Shown piece by piece: positions 35,665 through 43,704 of a stretch of DNA of 64,000 nt. The position numbers and the translations under genes are program-made. Position 1 is the stretch's first letter; each line of letters opens with the position of its first letter. Origin of the DNA: B30-G6 sp963701385 (GTDB taxonomy: Bacteria > Desulfobacterota > Desulfobacteria > Desulfobacterales > B30-G6); contig CAVOZW010000004.1 in NCBI GenBank assembly GCA_963701385.1, positions 106,702 through 170,701 of the forward strand. The letters run 5' to 3'. The notes beneath the pieces are model-generated. The model was not told the DNA's origin. It did no database searches and was given only the letters and a program-made list of their open reading frames with translations.

Positions 35665-36951
35665 TTAGTTGCTGGAGAACCGCTTTACAAGCGCCTCCAG
35701 GTAGCGCGATTTTACCTGTTGGGTGGCCAGGGCCCGGTCGATGGGCGGCAGGCGAAGGATGGCGCCCAGAACGGCAGCCAAGGCCCGGTGATGCCAGAGC
35801 ACCTGGTTGTCGAAGATCAGATGCTGAAGTTTGCCCCGTTCCAGGGCCATCACCACGGCCCGGTGCGTTCCATTTAAAGGCGTTAGCACCCGTTGCGGTC
35901 TGGACAACAGGGAAAGAGACTTGGTTTTCGTGCAGGCTTTCACGCAGATACCGCACCCCAGGCAGCGCGCCGCGTCGACCCTGGCGAGCTTTCTTTTCGG
36001 ATGATGCGGGTCGTTGGCGGACACCAGGGCTATGGCCTCCACCGGGCACAGGCTCACGCATTTGCCACAGCCATTGCAGGTGTCTTCCTGTACCTCCGGT
36101 AAAAAATTGGTACTGTGAATGGGATGCATGACGGCAAATCGCCGCGCCGCGATCATGGCTTCGCAGCAGCAACCGCAGCAGTTGCAGATAAAATTGACCC
36201 GCTGGCGGACGTTTTCCCCAAACTGAACCAGGTTGGATTCATGGGCTTGGGCCAGCAAGTCTAATCCTTCTGAAACATCCACTGCCCGTGCGTGACCGTG
36301 GCGGATGAGAGACTCGGCCGACGTGTTGAATGTCATGCAAATGTCCATGGGCGCATCGCAGGCCCGTTCTTTGTGCATCATCTTGTGCCGGCAGTAGCAC
36401 ATGCTGATACCGCGGTGGGTAGCAGTTTCGATTACACTGCTGGCCCGTTCATAGTCGAGGACATGCAAGGCGTTATCCGCCGACAGTAAAGGTTCGTGAA
36501 CAAAGGTTCTACCAAGCTGTGTTTCTCCACAGGTAAAGAGCTCCCTTACAAAATCCTCTTCGACGTTGAGATACTCATAGAAAAGTTCACTCAGCAGTTT
36601 TTGATCGATATCGTCGCGGACACGCATCATGGAGAACTCGAAAAAACCTGCCATGGGCGGCGGCAGAACATACTGAATCTCTCCCGCAACGTCGAAATCC
36701 ACCAGCAGCGCCTTGGAAGCCAGACCATCCAGTATTTTGCGGGTTTCGCTCTCGGTTAGGCGCCATATTCGTGCGGCACGACGTGCGGTAAATGGTCTGA
36801 TGGGCAGCAGAGATACCCGTTGGGCCTCTTCCTTATCGAACAGCACCATCAGAATTTTCGTCAGGAGTTTGGAAGGGGGCGCCCCCTGGGGAAAACGATT
36901 AAGACGCTCGGTCAGGCGCCGGTATGCAGATTGTTCTACTGAATGACCCAT
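35665..36951 (-). CDS. cysteine-rich ferredoxin-domain protein, paralog of 18807-19970
   Basis: A 428-residue protein with the same architecture as the product of 18807-19970: an N-terminal region (about residues 1-100) with a winged-helix-like RRAARIWRLTESETRKILDGL segment, a central Cys cluster (MCYCRHKMMHKERACDAP, then CMTF), the CNCCGCCCEAM knot, and two 4Fe-4S ferredoxin motifs (CNGCGKCVSLCP and CLGCGICVKACTKTK). It has an extra C-terminal 70 residues. The family is common in Desulfobacterota as I recall, with no assigned function; an electron-transfer or redox-sensing role is inferred from the clusters. It is convergent with the acyl-CoA dehydrogenase-rubredoxin gene. Confidence 0.75.
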   Translation of the reverse strand: MGHSVEQSAYRRLTERLNRFPQGAPPSKLLTKILMVLFDKEEAQRVSLLPIRPFTARRAARIWRLTESETRKILDGLASKALLVDFDVAGEIQYVLPPPMAGFFEFSMMRVRDDIDQKLLSELFYEYLNVEEDFVRELFTCGETQLGRTFVHEPLLSADNALHVLDYERASSVIETATHRGISMCYCRHKMMHKERACDAPMDICMTFNTSAESLIRHGHARAVDVSEGLDLLAQAHESNLVQFGENVRQRVNFICNCCGCCCEAMIAARRFAVMHPIHSTNFLPEVQEDTCNGCGKCVSLCPVEAIALVSANDPHHPKRKLARVDAARCLGCGICVKACTKTKSLSLLSRPQRVLTPLNGTHRAVVMALERGKLQHLIFDNQVLWHHRALAAVLGAILRLPPIDRALATQQVKSRYLEALVKRFSSN

Positions 36952-36972
36952 GGTTAACGGTGGGGTTATGAT

Positions 36973-37221
36973 TTATAACGCTAACGAAACTATCATGAAG
37001 TGAGGATCAAATAGATAGTTAATAAATTCCGCTCTTCTCCCAATCAGTTGGGAGAAAGGGTTCCAGGATCCAAGGATTCCAGGATCCAAGTGTTTGCTTT
37101 CCAGAGATTTTATCAACGCTTTCAGCATTCTCTCGACACCCCCAATCTCCCCTCTTAATTTATCAAGTCTCTCTTTTTCCATATAACCCAAGTTGCCTGA
37201 TATCATGATTTGGGTTTCCAA
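36973..37221 (-). pseudogene. C-terminal remnant of a four-helix-bundle (23S rRNA IVP-type) protein
   Basis: The frame reads GSVCELETQIMISGNLGY immediately after an in-frame TAG, then GYMEKERLDKLRGEIGG and MLKALIKSLESKHLDP. This matches the C-terminal half of four-helix-bundle proteins found in 23S rRNA intervening sequences, while the N-terminal half is missing. The formal ORF from a TTG at 37221 has no ribosome site. A second, more decayed copy lies in the opposite strand at 59203-59286 and the surrounding bases match too. Confidence 0.65.
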
Positions 37222-37360
37222 TTCACAGACTGAACCCTATGCAATAGTGTATACGATTTTTACCAAACGTTTAACTCTTTATATTTTTTAAGCATATCAC
37301 TCGAATCCTGGACCCCTGGACCCCTCGAATCCTTTATTTAGATCAACTCTTTTGGAGATG
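37020..37360 (-). repeat. long diverged repeat carrying the four-helix-bundle tail, copy 1
   Basis: Read on the minus strand, the region contains AGAGTTGAT, GGATTC/CCAGGGGTCCAGG-type units, AAGAGTTAAAC, the MLKALIKSLE codons and again ggatcc-rich units and CCCTTTCTCC. The same order occurs on the plus strand at 59053-59340. Confidence 0.6.
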
Positions 37361-37362
37361 AT

Positions 37363-37410
37363 CCATAATTTCCGCCTGAAATCCGGCCAGGATTTCAGGC
37401 GGAATTATGG
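37363..37410. terminator. long hairpin 34 bp after the livK-like gene
   Basis: CCATAATT-T-CCGCCTGAAATCC pairs with GGATTTCAGGCGGAATTATGG (21 bp, one bulged T) around a 5-nt loop GGCCA. It lies at the 3' end of the 37.4-47.6 kb operon; no T-run follows on the minus strand, so it may stabilise the mRNA or act with Rho. Confidence 0.6.
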
Positions 37411-37443
37411 GCTTTACTCATAAAAAATGCGCTGCATTTATTA

Positions 37444-38664
37444 TTATTCTATCCATCGCGGCTTCTGGAACGTCGTAGCCGGATACGGTGTCAGCGGCGG
37501 ATCGGTGAAGATCGGTTGCAGTTCTCCACCCTGCACCTGGTAGTGTACCACGGGTGCACCCGATTGGGCCCGCAGAACATTTGATTTGTCCCACTTGATG
37601 AGCCCCATCTCGCCCATATAGCCGTTTTCCTGAATGTAGGCATTCACGGCTTTGAAATCATAGGCATCCCCCACATGGGTCACCGCATTGGCCCATGCCT
37701 TGACAGCCGTGTAGGCGATCCAGGCACCGGCCGGAACCTGATGCTTGTTGAGGCTGACGAACTTATCCACCCAGGCTTGTCCGGCGGCATTGGGCGCCTT
37801 GGGTCCCGGCAACCCGCTGGGCATTTCACCCACAATACCATCGGCCATCGTTCCCAGGGTGTCCACCACTTCACGCGGCGTAACGCCCCAGCCAAGACTG
37901 ATAATGGCGTTGGAGGGTTTTTTTAGAAACTGCTGGATGAAGGTGATGTTCTCCTGTCCGCTGGGGATTTCAATGTGAATGAGAGCCGGTTTAATCCTGC
38001 GAATCTGGGAAAGAATCACGCCCCACTCATTGGTGCCATAGGGTACCGTCTCCCGTTTGGCCACTTTCCAGCCGCTGTCTGTAAAACTTTTTTCCAGCGT
38101 GTCACCGACTTCAAGACCCCATGAATCGTCGGTGTTGATAATGACGACCTTTTTATTGGGGTATTGGTAGGGAAGCGCCATCAAGGCACGAAACATGCTC
38201 TTGGCCTGCTCGACGCCCACGTCGGTGGTCTGATAGATATTGTAATATTTGGCAGGGTCTTCATTGAAGATGTCCACAGCCGCCTGAGAGCCATCGTCGG
38301 CAAAAAACGGGGCGTCATATTTTCCGTAGGCACGAACATCCTGGCCCCAGCCCGCCCAGCCGGCATGTACCGAAGCCACATTCTTTTGACCGCACAGATA
38401 ATCGGCCGCTTGCATAACCACTTCAGGCTCAAAGCCCTTGGAATCGAAACGGATAATTTCAAGCTGTTTATTCAACAATCCACCCGATTCGTTGATCTCG
38501 TCGATAGCCATTTTAATACCTTTGAAATAGTCTGAGCCGGAACCTGCCGCCCAGCCGGTCATGGGAATCGGAACTCCCACCGGAATGGTATCCGCGGCCA
38601 TGACCGCGGGACTCAAGAACAGGCAAGCCGCCATGAGCAATGTGAATAGACTGATTTTCTTCAT
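37444..38664 (-). CDS. periplasmic amino-acid (LivK/urea-type) ABC substrate-binding protein
   Basis: A 406-residue type I binding protein. Residues 1-23 form a signal peptide (LFTLLMAACLFLSPAVMAA), then a Leu/Ile/Val-binding fold starting with IPVGVPIPMTGWAAGSGSDY; the KMAIDEINESGGL segment is common to LivK, AmiC and urea-binding homologs. The ligand is unknown, since the family recognises branched-chain amino acids, amides, urea and betaine-like compounds. It is the last gene of the co-directional block that also encodes LivM, LivH, LivF and LivG, so it is the receptor of that importer. A hairpin lies between it and livM. Confidence 0.9.
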   Translation of the reverse strand: MKKISLFTLLMAACLFLSPAVMAADTIPVGVPIPMTGWAAGSGSDYFKGIKMAIDEINESGGLLNKQLEIIRFDSKGFEPEVVMQAADYLCGQKNVASVHAGWAGWGQDVRAYGKYDAPFFADDGSQAAVDIFNEDPAKYYNIYQTTDVGVEQAKSMFRALMALPYQYPNKKVVIINTDDSWGLEVGDTLEKSFTDSGWKVAKRETVPYGTNEWGVILSQIRRIKPALIHIEIPSGQENITFIQQFLKKPSNAIISLGWGVTPREVVDTLGTMADGIVGEMPSGLPGPKAPNAAGQAWVDKFVSLNKHQVPAGAWIAYTAVKAWANAVTHVGDAYDFKAVNAYIQENGYMGEMGLIKWDKSNVLRAQSGAPVVHYQVQGGELQPIFTDPPLTPYPATTFQKPRWIE

Positions 38665-38726
38665 GAATTACCTCCCTTTTGTTGAGATTAAACTAAGAAC
38701 CTATCAAAGCGACACATCGCAATTCA

Positions 38727-38747
38727 TAAAATCGTTATGCGATTTTA
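38727..38747. promoter_or_regulatory. small hairpin overlapping the livM stop
   Basis: TAAAATCG and CGATTTTA pair around loop TTATG, which contains the stop codon of livM. The hairpin precedes the livK-like gene in the operon, a place where RNA processing often raises the level of the binding protein. Confidence 0.4.
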
Positions 38748-39694
38748 CTTCCCGAACGGTTTAGAAAAAGGCCCATAACCCCGTTTGGTAGCGCCAGCAC
38801 CAAAATCACCACCAAGGCGCCCATGGCCACAGCCCGGTATGCACCCAAGGGTGCCATCAACTCGCTACCTGCGACCACCAGAAAAGAGCCCAGGATGGCA
38901 CCGGGAAAATGCCCCAAGCCACCCACCAACATCATGACCATCAATATACTAAACAGATCCAGATCCAGCATACGGAAGGAAAGCACCCCGTAAAAATGAC
39001 CGTAGAAAGCCCCGATGATACCGGTTAAAAAGGATGTCAAGGCAAAGACCATCAGCTTGTATTTAAAGGCACTGACGCCCAGGCTCATGGCAAAATCCTG
39101 AGAATCTTTAAGGGCCAGAAACGCAACGCCCCAGTATGATTTAATCATAAACATAATAATCAAGGCGCAGGTGAGGGATACCAGCAGCGTCAGATAAAAG
39201 GTCGGTACAATATTGGCCGAACTGAAGGTATAGCCAAACATGCTGATGGGGGGAATGGTCAGAAGCCCGACAGACCCACCGGACCCCAGGGCAATGCCGA
39301 TCTCGCCCCTTAACGTCGGCTGCAGGGCCATATGAACACCAAAGGTCACCAGCGCCACGTAGGGTCCTGCCAGTTTGAGACAGGGCAGCCCCACAAGAAC
39401 ACCCATGCCGGCGGTAAACAGACCGGCCATCAAAATGGACAGCACTGGTGTTACATGATGATCGATGGCCAGGATTCCGGAACAATAGGCGCCCATGACG
39501 AAAAAGGCCACCTGGCCGAAGGAAAAGATACCGGCAAATCCCATCATGACATCCCAGCAAGAAGCCACAACCGCCCAGATGAGACACATGATCAGAATAT
39601 TCATGATAAAGCGAATATCCCCCACGAAAATGGGCAAGATCGCCATGACCCCATAGCAAACGCCTATCATTATCGCCATTTGTTTTAAGCGCAT
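38735..39694 (-). CDS. LivM-type ABC permease
   Basis: A 319-residue inner-membrane permease of the branched-chain amino-acid transporter class. About nine helices are visible; the MGFAGIFSFGQVAFFVMGAY segment corresponds to the conserved LSxGxxAFxGIGAY motif and GPYVALVTFG follows in the usual place. LivM forms a heterodimer with LivH. The start is 4 bp downstream of the livH stop, so the two are translated together. Confidence 0.93.
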   Translation of the reverse strand: MRLKQMAIMIGVCYGVMAILPIFVGDIRFIMNILIMCLIWAVVASCWDVMMGFAGIFSFGQVAFFVMGAYCSGILAIDHHVTPVLSILMAGLFTAGMGVLVGLPCLKLAGPYVALVTFGVHMALQPTLRGEIGIALGSGGSVGLLTIPPISMFGYTFSSANIVPTFYLTLLVSLTCALIIMFMIKSYWGVAFLALKDSQDFAMSLGVSAFKYKLMVFALTSFLTGIIGAFYGHFYGVLSFRMLDLDLFSILMVMMLVGGLGHFPGAILGSFLVVAGSELMAPLGAYRAVAMGALVVILVLALPNGVMGLFLNRSGSKIA

Positions 39695-39698
39695 AAAC

Positions 39699-40601
39699 CT
39701 ACTCGCCTTTTCCCATCAGACCTTGAGGCCGCAGCACTAGTGTGGCCAGCAAAAGAATAAATAGCGCAATAATGCCGTAGCTCATGCCGAACATCCAGCC
39801 CACAAACGCTTCCAGCATGCCAATAATGAAGGCGGCATACAGGCCGCCGCGGATGGAGCCCATACCACCGAAAGCGGTAACCACCCAGGCCTTTATCATG
39901 ATGATGCCCCCGGAGTTGGGGCTGATAAACCACTTTTGGCTCAATAGAATACCGCCAAAGCCCACCATGACGGTTGAGATAGCAAAGGTGGCTGCAAAAA
40001 TGCGCGACTGTGGAATACCGACGATTTTTGCCCCTTCCGGATTCTGGGCCACAGCTTGTACGGCCATGCCGATACGGGTGTTGTTGAGCATCCATCCAAA
40101 AAGCAGAATACCGCCCAAAGACATGATGAAAATCATGATGTCCTGGTGAGCAAAGACCAACTGACCCACTTCAAGGGTCCCTTCCAGGATGGGTGGCAAC
40201 GATTTCATCCGTACGCCGAAGACCACCATATACAGACTGGACAGAAAAAGAGACAGGCCCAAAGTAAGCATCATGACCTTGTTTTCCCAGTCTGCGCGCT
40301 TTCTCAAGGGCGCCACCAAAAGTTTTTCCAATCCGTACCCTACGACGAACATCAGCGGCATCACAATAACCAGAATCGTCAGGTAACCCCCAAATTGAAT
40401 GCCGAGCCCGACAATCAGTATCCATGCAAAGTAGCCACCCATGTTAAAAAACTCACCATAGGCAAAATTAAATGCCTTGGTCACACCATAGACCAGGGTC
40501 ATACCCACGGCCATCAAGGCATATACGGAACCGGTAGACAACCCTGAGATAATCACATCTGTGATTTCATAAAACAACAAAATGGTATCTTCACTAAACA
40601 T
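39699..40601 (-). CDS. LivH-type ABC permease
   Basis: A 300-residue permease with eight or nine helices. GLSTGSVYALMAVGMTLVYGV near the N-terminus is the hallmark of LivH, and VVTAFGGMGSIRGGLYAAFIIG is the cytoplasmic loop that docks to the ATPase. It pairs with LivM (4-bp gap). A 315-bp gap toward livF contains a miniature element with a four-helix-bundle remnant; upstream genes nevertheless read in the same direction. Confidence 0.93.
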   Translation of the reverse strand: MFSEDTILLFYEITDVIISGLSTGSVYALMAVGMTLVYGVTKAFNFAYGEFFNMGGYFAWILIVGLGIQFGGYLTILVIVMPLMFVVGYGLEKLLVAPLRKRADWENKVMMLTLGLSLFLSSLYMVVFGVRMKSLPPILEGTLEVGQLVFAHQDIMIFIMSLGGILLFGWMLNNTRIGMAVQAVAQNPEGAKIVGIPQSRIFAATFAISTVMVGFGGILLSQKWFISPNSGGIIMIKAWVVTAFGGMGSIRGGLYAAFIIGMLEAFVGWMFGMSYGIIALFILLLATLVLRPQGLMGKGE

Positions 40602-40658
40602 CCGTTTTCACCTTTTTAATAAGGCTAAACCAACTACAGAGCAAATCTATGGATAATC

Positions 40659-40841
40659 TCACCGGACCCGGTTGGAATAAAATCGAAATAACAAATTACA
40701 AAAAACAAATTGCAAAAAAATCTCAAGATACAATCTCCAAATGGTATTTGGTAACGTTTTAACAAAGTTCCTCACCGTTTTAGCAAACTGAAATGTCCTT
40801 TCCTCAAGATCATACGGTTTCAATTTTTGAGTTTTGGTCAT
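40659..40841 (-). pseudogene. N-terminal remnant of a four-helix-bundle protein inside the liv operon
   Basis: The frame starts MTKTQKLKPYDLEERTFQFA and continues AKTVRNFVKTLPNT, the beginning of a four-helix-bundle (23S rRNA IVP-type) protein, then turns into unrelated sequence after about 33 codons. It lies in a 170-bp element with inverted ends. Confidence 0.6.
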
Positions 40842-40861
40842 TGCAATTTGTTTGTTATTTG
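40692..40861. mobile_element. miniature element with terminal inverted repeats inserted in the liv operon
   Basis: The left end CAAATTACAAAAAACAAATT (from 40692) and right end TTGCAATTTGTTTGTTATTT (from 40841) are inverted copies; the inner 13 bp (TTGCAATTTGTTT) match perfectly. Between them lies the N-terminus of a four-helix-bundle gene. It separates livF from livH, which are usually closer. Confidence 0.55.
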
Positions 40862-40916
40862 TATTTTGCTTATTGAATATTCATTTTTCATGGGAGCAAA
40901 GCACGCATGAAAAATG

Positions 40917-41621
40917 CTACATTCCCAAAAATATCTCCTTTAAATGCTCATTGCTCAATGCTTCATCCTTGCTGCCTTCAAACGAGATGCGGCCCTCTTC
41001 CATAACATAGATTCTGTCAGCCAATTCGGCAATCTGGGGGATGTTTTGTTCCACCAACAGCACGGTCTTACCCTGTTCATTGATTTGCTTGATGGTGGAG
41101 AAAATTTCATACCTCAGGCTGGGCTGCAAACCCAGGGAGGGTTCGTCAATACACAAAAACTCGGCGTTTGACATCAGTCCCCTTGCCACGGCCAGCATGC
41201 GGGCCTCACCGCCACTCATGGTGGAAGCAAACTGTTTCTGGCGGGCCACCAGACGGGGAAATAGGGTGAAAACCCGCTTCATGTTTTCCTTTTCATAAGG
41301 GCGGGCGTTTTTGGAATAGGCGCCCAGCTTAAGATTCTCCAATACCGTCATGTAGGGAAACAACTCTCGATTTTCGGCAATATAGGTGAGGCCCATGTTG
41401 ACAATTTTATCGGTGGCCATGCTGCTGATGTCGATATTTCGAAAGATGACGTTGCCATTCGTCTTTTCCACCATCCCGCAAATAGATTTTAAGAGGGTGC
41501 TCTTGCCATGCCCATTGGGCCCAAGAATGACCACCACCTGGCCGCGTTCAACCGTAATGGAGACCTCTTTCAGGACATGCGACTGGCCGTAATAGGCATT
41601 TAAATTTTCAACTTTTAGCAT
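40917..41621 (-). CDS. LivF-type ABC ATPase
   Basis: A 234-residue nucleotide-binding subunit. Walker A GPNGHGKST (normally GPNGAGKT or similar; the His is unusual but seen in LivF), a Q-loop followed by NRELFPYMTVLENL, signature SGGEARMLAVARGLM (the degenerate SGGE-x typical of LivF) and Walker B FLCIDEPSLGL, then a switch VEQNIP. I chose the ATG at 41621 (MLKVENLNAYYGQ), which overlaps the livG stop by 14 bp; the open frame extends to 41684 only within livG. It forms the ATPase heterodimer with LivG. Confidence 0.95.
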   Translation of the reverse strand: MLKVENLNAYYGQSHVLKEVSITVERGQVVVILGPNGHGKSTLLKSICGMVEKTNGNVIFRNIDISSMATDKIVNMGLTYIAENRELFPYMTVLENLKLGAYSKNARPYEKENMKRVFTLFPRLVARQKQFASTMSGGEARMLAVARGLMSNAEFLCIDEPSLGLQPSLRYEIFSTIKQINEQGKTVLLVEQNIPQIAELADRIYVMEEGRISFEGSKDEALSNEHLKEIFLGM

Positions 41622-42354
41622 GCGAATCGCCCAAGTAGCACTCGATAACTTTTGGATTGTTGACAACTTCCTCCGGTGGGCCACAGCAAATTTCAGTCCC
41701 GGATTCGATGATCAGCAGCTTTTCGGTCAGCTCGGTCAACACCTTCATGAAATGCTCGATAATGATAATGGTAATACCCAGCTCTTTGTTGATTCGCTGA
41801 ATCAGCACCATCAGGCTCCTGATTTCGTTGGCATTGCAGCCCCCCATTGGCTCGTCCAACAGCATAATTTTGGGTTTCGTGGCCAAGGCCGCCCCGATCA
41901 TCAGTTTCTTTTTAGACAGGAGGTTTAATAGACCGGTGCTCTGTAAGCGTTCCTCTTCAAGTTCCACAAAGCGGATTACCTCATCCACATGGGCTTCATC
42001 AAGGCCACCAAGTGCCCCGAAACGGCTGCCCACAGAAATGCTTTTTTGCACGGTCAGGCTGGGAAAAACCTGCGGAATCTGGAACGTGCGGGCAATTCCG
42101 GCTTTGGCAATTCGATAGGGCGGCAGGCCGGCCATGTTGCGACCCATAAATTCGATGGCTCCCTCGTAGGCGTAGAAACCGGTGATAAGGTTGTAAACTG
42201 TCGATTTTCCGGCACCGTTTGGTCCTGCAATACCGAAGATCTGCCCGTCCTGCACTTCAAAGCTAAGGTCGTTGACCGCTTTGAGTTCTCCAAATTTTTT
42301 TGTTACATGAATCGCTTTGAGCATCCTGTCATCCGGTGGTACAGCAGCAAGCAT
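41608..42354 (-). CDS. LivG-type ABC ATPase
   Basis: A 248-residue nucleotide-binding subunit with Walker A GPNGAGKSTVYNLITGF, the long LivG insertion, signature LSKKKLMIGAALATKPKIM (LSxGQ-like motif degraded, replaced by LSKKKL) and Walker B MLLDEPMGGCNANE, then EHFMKVL. LivG normally shows LSYGQQRRLEIARAL here, so the signature motif is altered: LSKKKLMIGAALA has lost the SGGQ-like Gly-Gln, worth noting. The start is either the ATG at 42354 or 42324 (MLKAIHVTKKFGE); neither has a clear ribosome site. It is the first gene of the importer part of the block, 171 bp after the PylB-like gene. Confidence 0.92.
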   Translation of the reverse strand: MLAAVPPDDRMLKAIHVTKKFGELKAVNDLSFEVQDGQIFGIAGPNGAGKSTVYNLITGFYAYEGAIEFMGRNMAGLPPYRIAKAGIARTFQIPQVFPSLTVQKSISVGSRFGALGGLDEAHVDEVIRFVELEEERLQSTGLLNLLSKKKLMIGAALATKPKIMLLDEPMGGCNANEIRSLMVLIQRINKELGITIIIIEHFMKVLTELTEKLLIIESGTEICCGPPEEVVNNPKVIECYLGDSHAKS

Positions 42355-42525
42355 GGATAGGGTGGTATGATATAGCTTTTATCCAAAAACTTAAGGTTCG
42401 AATTCTCTGTCCGGTCATACGTTGAGATGTTCCAAGAAATATCGATAATACAAAGAGACCCGATATATATGCCATATGACCGATAAAACACAAGCCTTTT
42501 TTGGGTTTGCCTCATCGGGCCGGCA

Positions 42526-43605
42526 TTACAAAAAAATTTCTTGACGTGCCCGAATCCATTCTAAATAATCGTTGCCCTCGGCAGCGCTAAGATGGCAGGC
42601 CTCCAGTATGGGACGTATCCCGGTCATGGTCCGATTGGCATTCTCAATGTCCAGATCACAATGGGCAACACCCGAGAGCCCATAATCCGGCGGGACCAAA
42701 GACGTAATGACATTGGCACCGGCATTCAATCTCATTTTCAATCCCGCCAGACCATCCACGTCGAGGGACGCCGGAATCAAGCGATCCGGAAAAGACAAGC
42801 GTAAAATGGCACTGATAAGACACTCACGCGATGATGCTTCTTCGGCATGGTCTGCCATGGGTGTGCCGGGCTGTGGCACAAACTTCATGACCCGAACCTG
42901 ATCGGCATCGACCGCATGCATCACCTGTATGGAATGCGCGATGTCTGCAGGCGATTCACCAATACCACATAAAATACCCTCTTCAATCAGCAGTCCCAAT
43001 TTTTTGGCAACGCGTTTTGTTTCCAGTCGATCCTCATACGGCTGCCCGATCCTCAATTTTTTAAAGAGCAAGGGGTTGTGGGTCTCTTGGTAGCAAGCAT
43101 ACCAGGTAACACCGGCAGTAGCCAACATCGCCAGGGTCTCTTCAGAGACAACACCCGGGGATACCATGACAGGTAAACCCGTCTCGGTTTTGATGTCTTC
43201 GACCAGGCCTATCAAATCATCCAATTCCCCGTTTTGCGTTTCGTTGAACCGCGGATCTTCTCCCATGGTTAAATCCATGAGATTGACTCCTTCCATGGAC
43301 AGGTGCCTGGCCACATCCAGAACCTCCTGGGCCTTTTTGCGATAGCGTTGCGGCTGTTCATTGGAATGACGGAAATAGCAGAATGCGCAATCATTGCGGC
43401 AGAAGGTACTCGTATAAGCAAACCCGTAGGTAAATATCTTGCTTCCAAAATTCGCTTTACGAACGTTTCTGGCGGTCTCAAACAGCATCTCGAGATCGTC
43501 CTGCCGCTCCAGGCCTAATAAATGGACAATATCGGTCGAGTCCAACCTAGCACCTTGTTCGACATCGGATAATATGTTTTTAAATTGTGCGTTTGATAAC
43601 GCCAT
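42526..43605 (-). CDS. PylB-like radical SAM enzyme (methylornithine synthase family)
   Basis: A 359-residue radical SAM protein closely resembling PylB, which converts lysine to 3-methylornithine in pyrrolysine synthesis. The cluster motif is C69-x3-C73-x2-C76 in TSTFCRNDCAFCYF. LMDLTMGEDP (Asp111), QVRVM (Arg238) and RLIPASLDVDG (Ser280, Asp282) align with the residues that, as I recall from the Methanosarcina PylB structure, hold methylornithine (Asp112, Arg235, Ser277, Asp279). RLNAGANVITSLVPPD is also typical. No pylS, pylC, pylD or amber-decoding tRNA is visible in this window. It may therefore make or break methylornithine, or perform a related amino-acid mutase reaction, in a catabolic operon. 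It lies between the AOR and livG genes. Confidence 0.88.
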   Translation of the reverse strand: MALSNAQFKNILSDVEQGARLDSTDIVHLLGLERQDDLEMLFETARNVRKANFGSKIFTYGFAYTSTFCRNDCAFCYFRHSNEQPQRYRKKAQEVLDVARHLSMEGVNLMDLTMGEDPRFNETQNGELDDLIGLVEDIKTETGLPVMVSPGVVSEETLAMLATAGVTWYACYQETHNPLLFKKLRIGQPYEDRLETKRVAKKLGLLIEEGILCGIGESPADIAHSIQVMHAVDADQVRVMKFVPQPGTPMADHAEEASSRECLISAILRLSFPDRLIPASLDVDGLAGLKMRLNAGANVITSLVPPDYGLSGVAHCDLDIENANRTMTGIRPILEACHLSAAEGNDYLEWIRARQEIFL

Positions 43606-43704
43606 AAATCACTGCTTTCCAATCCTGTGAATTGTCGGGTTTCCGCCTTTGCAGACGGGGTCATTTTTTTTTTTGGAAATCGTTTATAGGGTATGCCTAA
43701 GCAC

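Noticed and set aside
42395..42430. GGTTCGAATTC as a possible tRNA T arm between livG and the PylB-like gene (searched for a pyrrolysine tRNA)
   Set aside because: No acceptor, D or anticodon stem can be built around it, and GAATTC is only a palindrome.
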